Source of the DNA: a virus
IMG/VR virus record: IMGVR_UViG_3300021594_000663
Coordinates: 1-22,705 of that record
Direction: 5' to 3' (one strand)
DNA length: 22,705 bases
This document shows, piece by piece, positions 21,485 to 22,705 of this stretch (position 1 is the stretch's first letter; each line of letters starts with the position of its first letter). The notes beneath the pieces were generated by a model. That model was not told where the DNA came from. It worked only from the letters and a program-made list of their open reading frames with translations, and made no database searches. A program made the position numbers and the translations under genes.

Positions 21485-22205
21485 CAAATCAAACTTTAAT
21501 TACTTAAAAGATGAAAAAAATAACAAAGGTGTTTTGGGAATAACCCATAACCGTATTGTAGAAATTCCTAATTTTATTGATCAAAAAACAGCAGATAATA
21601 TGATTGCCTATGTTGAGTCAAAGGGAGAGAACTGGGGAGACATAGCATTCTATGGTTCACTAGGAATGGGTCTGGCTTCAAATGACCCAGGACTTGCTGA
21701 ACATGGATTAAGCCTTACATTTTTTGATGACCTTAGAGATAAATTTAAAGAGTGTGTCGAGTTAGTTTTTGAAAGAAAGGTAAGACCAAACACATCTCAT
21801 GCCCAAAAGTGGGATGTCGGAGGATATGCTTCACCACATTCTGACAACTCTGATTTTGATGGAAATCCTAATGCTTTTGAAATAAACAAGTATGTTGGAA
21901 TTTTATATTTAAATGATAACTATGAAGGCGGTGAGTTATTTTTCGTTGAGCCATCAGACAAGGAATCAGTGGGATCTAAGCCAAATGCTTATTCTTATTA
22001 TGTGTTTCCAGGAGGAGTAGAAAATATTCATGGAGTAACCGAAATACTTGCTGGCACAAGGTATACGATGGTTTCTTTTTGGGACTACGAGGAAATAGAA
22101 TATAGCCAAGAAACCATTGATAAATGGAACGAAGAAGAAAAAGAAATTAGAAGATTGCAGTCTATTCAAAAAGAAGAATGGACAAAAGGAAATAAATACG
22201 CATAA
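21477..22205 (+). CDS. Prolyl-4-hydroxylase-like 2OG-Fe(II) oxygenase 6
   Basis: The 242-residue protein has H121-S-D123, H185 (N-I-H-G-V) and R195 (T-R-Y-T-M). The core strand is I-L-Y-L-N-D-N-Y-E-G-G-E-L-F-F. The N-terminal lid contains G-M-G-L-A-S-N-D-P-G, not found in the others. A charged helical C-terminus (about 205-242) resembles that of the previous gene, so both may pack against the same partner. The start ATG lies inside the upstream gene, 8 bases before its end; expression is probably by coupling. Confidence 0.9.
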   Translation: MVNKSNFNYLKDEKNNKGVLGITHNRIVEIPNFIDQKTADNMIAYVESKGENWGDIAFYGSLGMGLASNDPGLAEHGLSLTFFDDLRDKFKECVELVFERKVRPNTSHAQKWDVGGYASPHSDNSDFDGNPNAFEINKYVGILYLNDNYEGGELFFVEPSDKESVGSKPNAYSYYVFPGGVENIHGVTEILAGTRYTMVSFWDYEEIEYSQETIDKWNEEEKEIRRLQSIQKEEWTKGNKYA

Positions 22206-22231
22206 AATGCAAGAGTAAAGCATAACCAAAG

Positions 22232-22267
22232 GTATAGAGTTTTGCTTTTTATAAAACTCTGCTATAC
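22232..22267 (+). repeat. Inverted repeat overlapping the promoter of the reductase gene
   Basis: AGAGTTTT (22236-22243) and AAAACTCT (22253-22260) form an 8-bp stem, extended by GTAT/ATAC across a three-base bulge. No T-run follows the right arm, so it is a weak terminator. The right arm carries the -10 box at 22263-22268, so an operator or attenuating role is possible. Confidence 0.55.
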
Positions 22268-22268
22268 T
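22260..22268 (+). promoter_or_regulatory. Extended -10 promoter of the ribonucleotide reductase gene
   Basis: TGC-TATACT is followed by a leader of about 27 nt with AGAAAGGA (22286-22293) and ATG 22302. This gene therefore uses a conventional ribosome site rather than the leaderless mode. Confidence 0.6.
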
Positions 22269-22301
22269 TAACACTATTCCGTTTTAGAAAGGACGAAACA
22301 C

Positions 22302-22705
22302 ATGTCAGATTTTTTTAGTTTTAAACTTCCAGAGGACTTCGTAGAAAAGTACAAAAATGTAGAAAGCCCATTTGGATTCAAAGATGCAGCAGAAAATTCA
22401 CTTGGAGAGATTACTTTTATTCGTACATATTCTCGCATGAAGGAAGATGGAACTAAAGAAAGATGGCACGAAGTTTGTCGTCGTGTAATCGAGGGTATGT
22501 ATTCAGTTCAGAAGAATCATGCTAAAGAAAACCGTTTGCCATGGAATGACTATAAGGCACAGAAGTCTGCACAAGAAGCATTCCAAAGAATGTTTGAATT
22601 AAAGTGGACACCACCAGGTCGTGGCATGTGGGCATTTGGAACTCCTATGACTATGGAGAAGAAGAACTCAGCAGCACTACAGAACTGTGCAATGGTTTCA
22701 ACAAA
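22302..22705 (+). CDS. nrdJ: Class II (B12-dependent) ribonucleotide reductase, N-terminal part
   Basis: The gene runs off the window after 134 codons. The readable part matches the N-terminus of monomeric adenosylcobalamin-dependent ribonucleoside-triphosphate reductases: I-T-F-I-R-T-Y-S-R, R-W-H-E-V-C-R-R-V-I-E-G, L-K-W-T-P-P-G-R-G-M-W-A-F-G-T, and A-A-L-Q-N-C-A-M-V-S. The Cys in Q-N-C is the first of the redox-active pair in this family. The enzyme makes deoxynucleotides for phage DNA synthesis without needing O2 or a separate radical-generating subunit, but needs B12. It marks the change from structural to nucleotide-metabolism genes. Own promoter and Shine-Dalgarno are present. Confidence 0.9.
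   Translation, partial: MSDFFSFKLPEDFVEKYKNVESPFGFKDAAENSLGEITFIRTYSRMKEDGTKERWHEVCRRVIEGMYSVQKNHAKENRLPWNDYKAQKSAQEAFQRMFELKWTPPGRGMWAFGTPMTMEKKNSAALQNCAMVST

Noticed and set aside
684-22205. True animal-type collagen hydroxylation at Y-position proline as the main use of the oxygenases
   Set aside because: Only one of 13 triplets (GIP) has Pro at Y. If collagen is modified, X-position Pro or other repeats are more likely targets, so the narrower claim is dropped.
1-22705. tRNA genes, integrase, attachment sites or insertion sequences
   Set aside because: Reading both strands, I saw no cloverleaf-like sequence with CCA-type ends, no recombinase motif and no terminal repeats. A tRNA search program could overturn this.

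Overview
The window looks like the late structural region of a tailed (Caudoviricetes) phage genome. It is AT-rich and densely packed. Nearly all genes are on the + strand, gaps are tiny, and ATGA, TAATG and TAGTG overlaps are common. The host is most likely a low-GC member of the Actinomycetota, such as streamlined freshwater forms. This rests on the many extended -10 boxes about 6 nt before an ATG, which would give leaderless mRNAs of the kind common in that phylum, and on a B12-dependent ribonucleotide reductase. The host call is an inference; the phage call is firmer because so many tail-fibre modules are present.

Layout. 1-108: 3' end of an upstream gene. 106-177: promoter plus strong hairpin terminator. 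197-4166: first block of tail/baseplate accessory proteins, including a collagen-like protein, a protein with a beta-grasp repeat, and a long protein with (VTPP)n linkers and cysteine-bracketed modules. 4199-9606: a 'modification' block with a small Cys protein, a radical SAM/SPASM enzyme, two GT61-like glycosyltransferases, a cupin, a prolyl-4-hydroxylase-like 2OG-Fe(II) oxygenase and a DUF6065-like protein. 9599-10162 (-): a secreted lysozyme-like transglycosylase, the only minus-strand gene, abutting a structural ORF that has lost its 5' end (10177-10677). 10690-17054: second tail-fibre block, with Ala-rich and Mtd-N type fibres and a fibronectin-like protein ending in a Phe-Cys-Pro repeat. 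17111-22205: five more 2OG-Fe(II) oxygenases interleaved with two more DUF6065-like proteins. 22302-end: start of a class II ribonucleotide reductase.

The most interesting feature is the combination. Six prolyl-4-hydroxylase-fold oxygenases, a cupin, a radical SAM enzyme and two glycosyltransferases sit around three structural proteins whose sequences look like possible hydroxylase substrates: collagen G-X-Y, (VTPP)n and (xFCP)n. I propose, as an inference only, that the phage post-translationally hydroxylates, and perhaps glycosylates, its own Pro-rich tail fibres. Such a product would loosely resemble plant hydroxyproline-rich glycoproteins.

Two initiation modes can be seen. One group of genes has a TGn-TATAAT box placed about 6 nt before the ATG and no Shine-Dalgarno sequence. 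The other group has a good AAGGAG Shine-Dalgarno. Several of the promoters share bases with the stop codon of the gene upstream. No tRNA, CRISPR array, IS element or integrase was seen.
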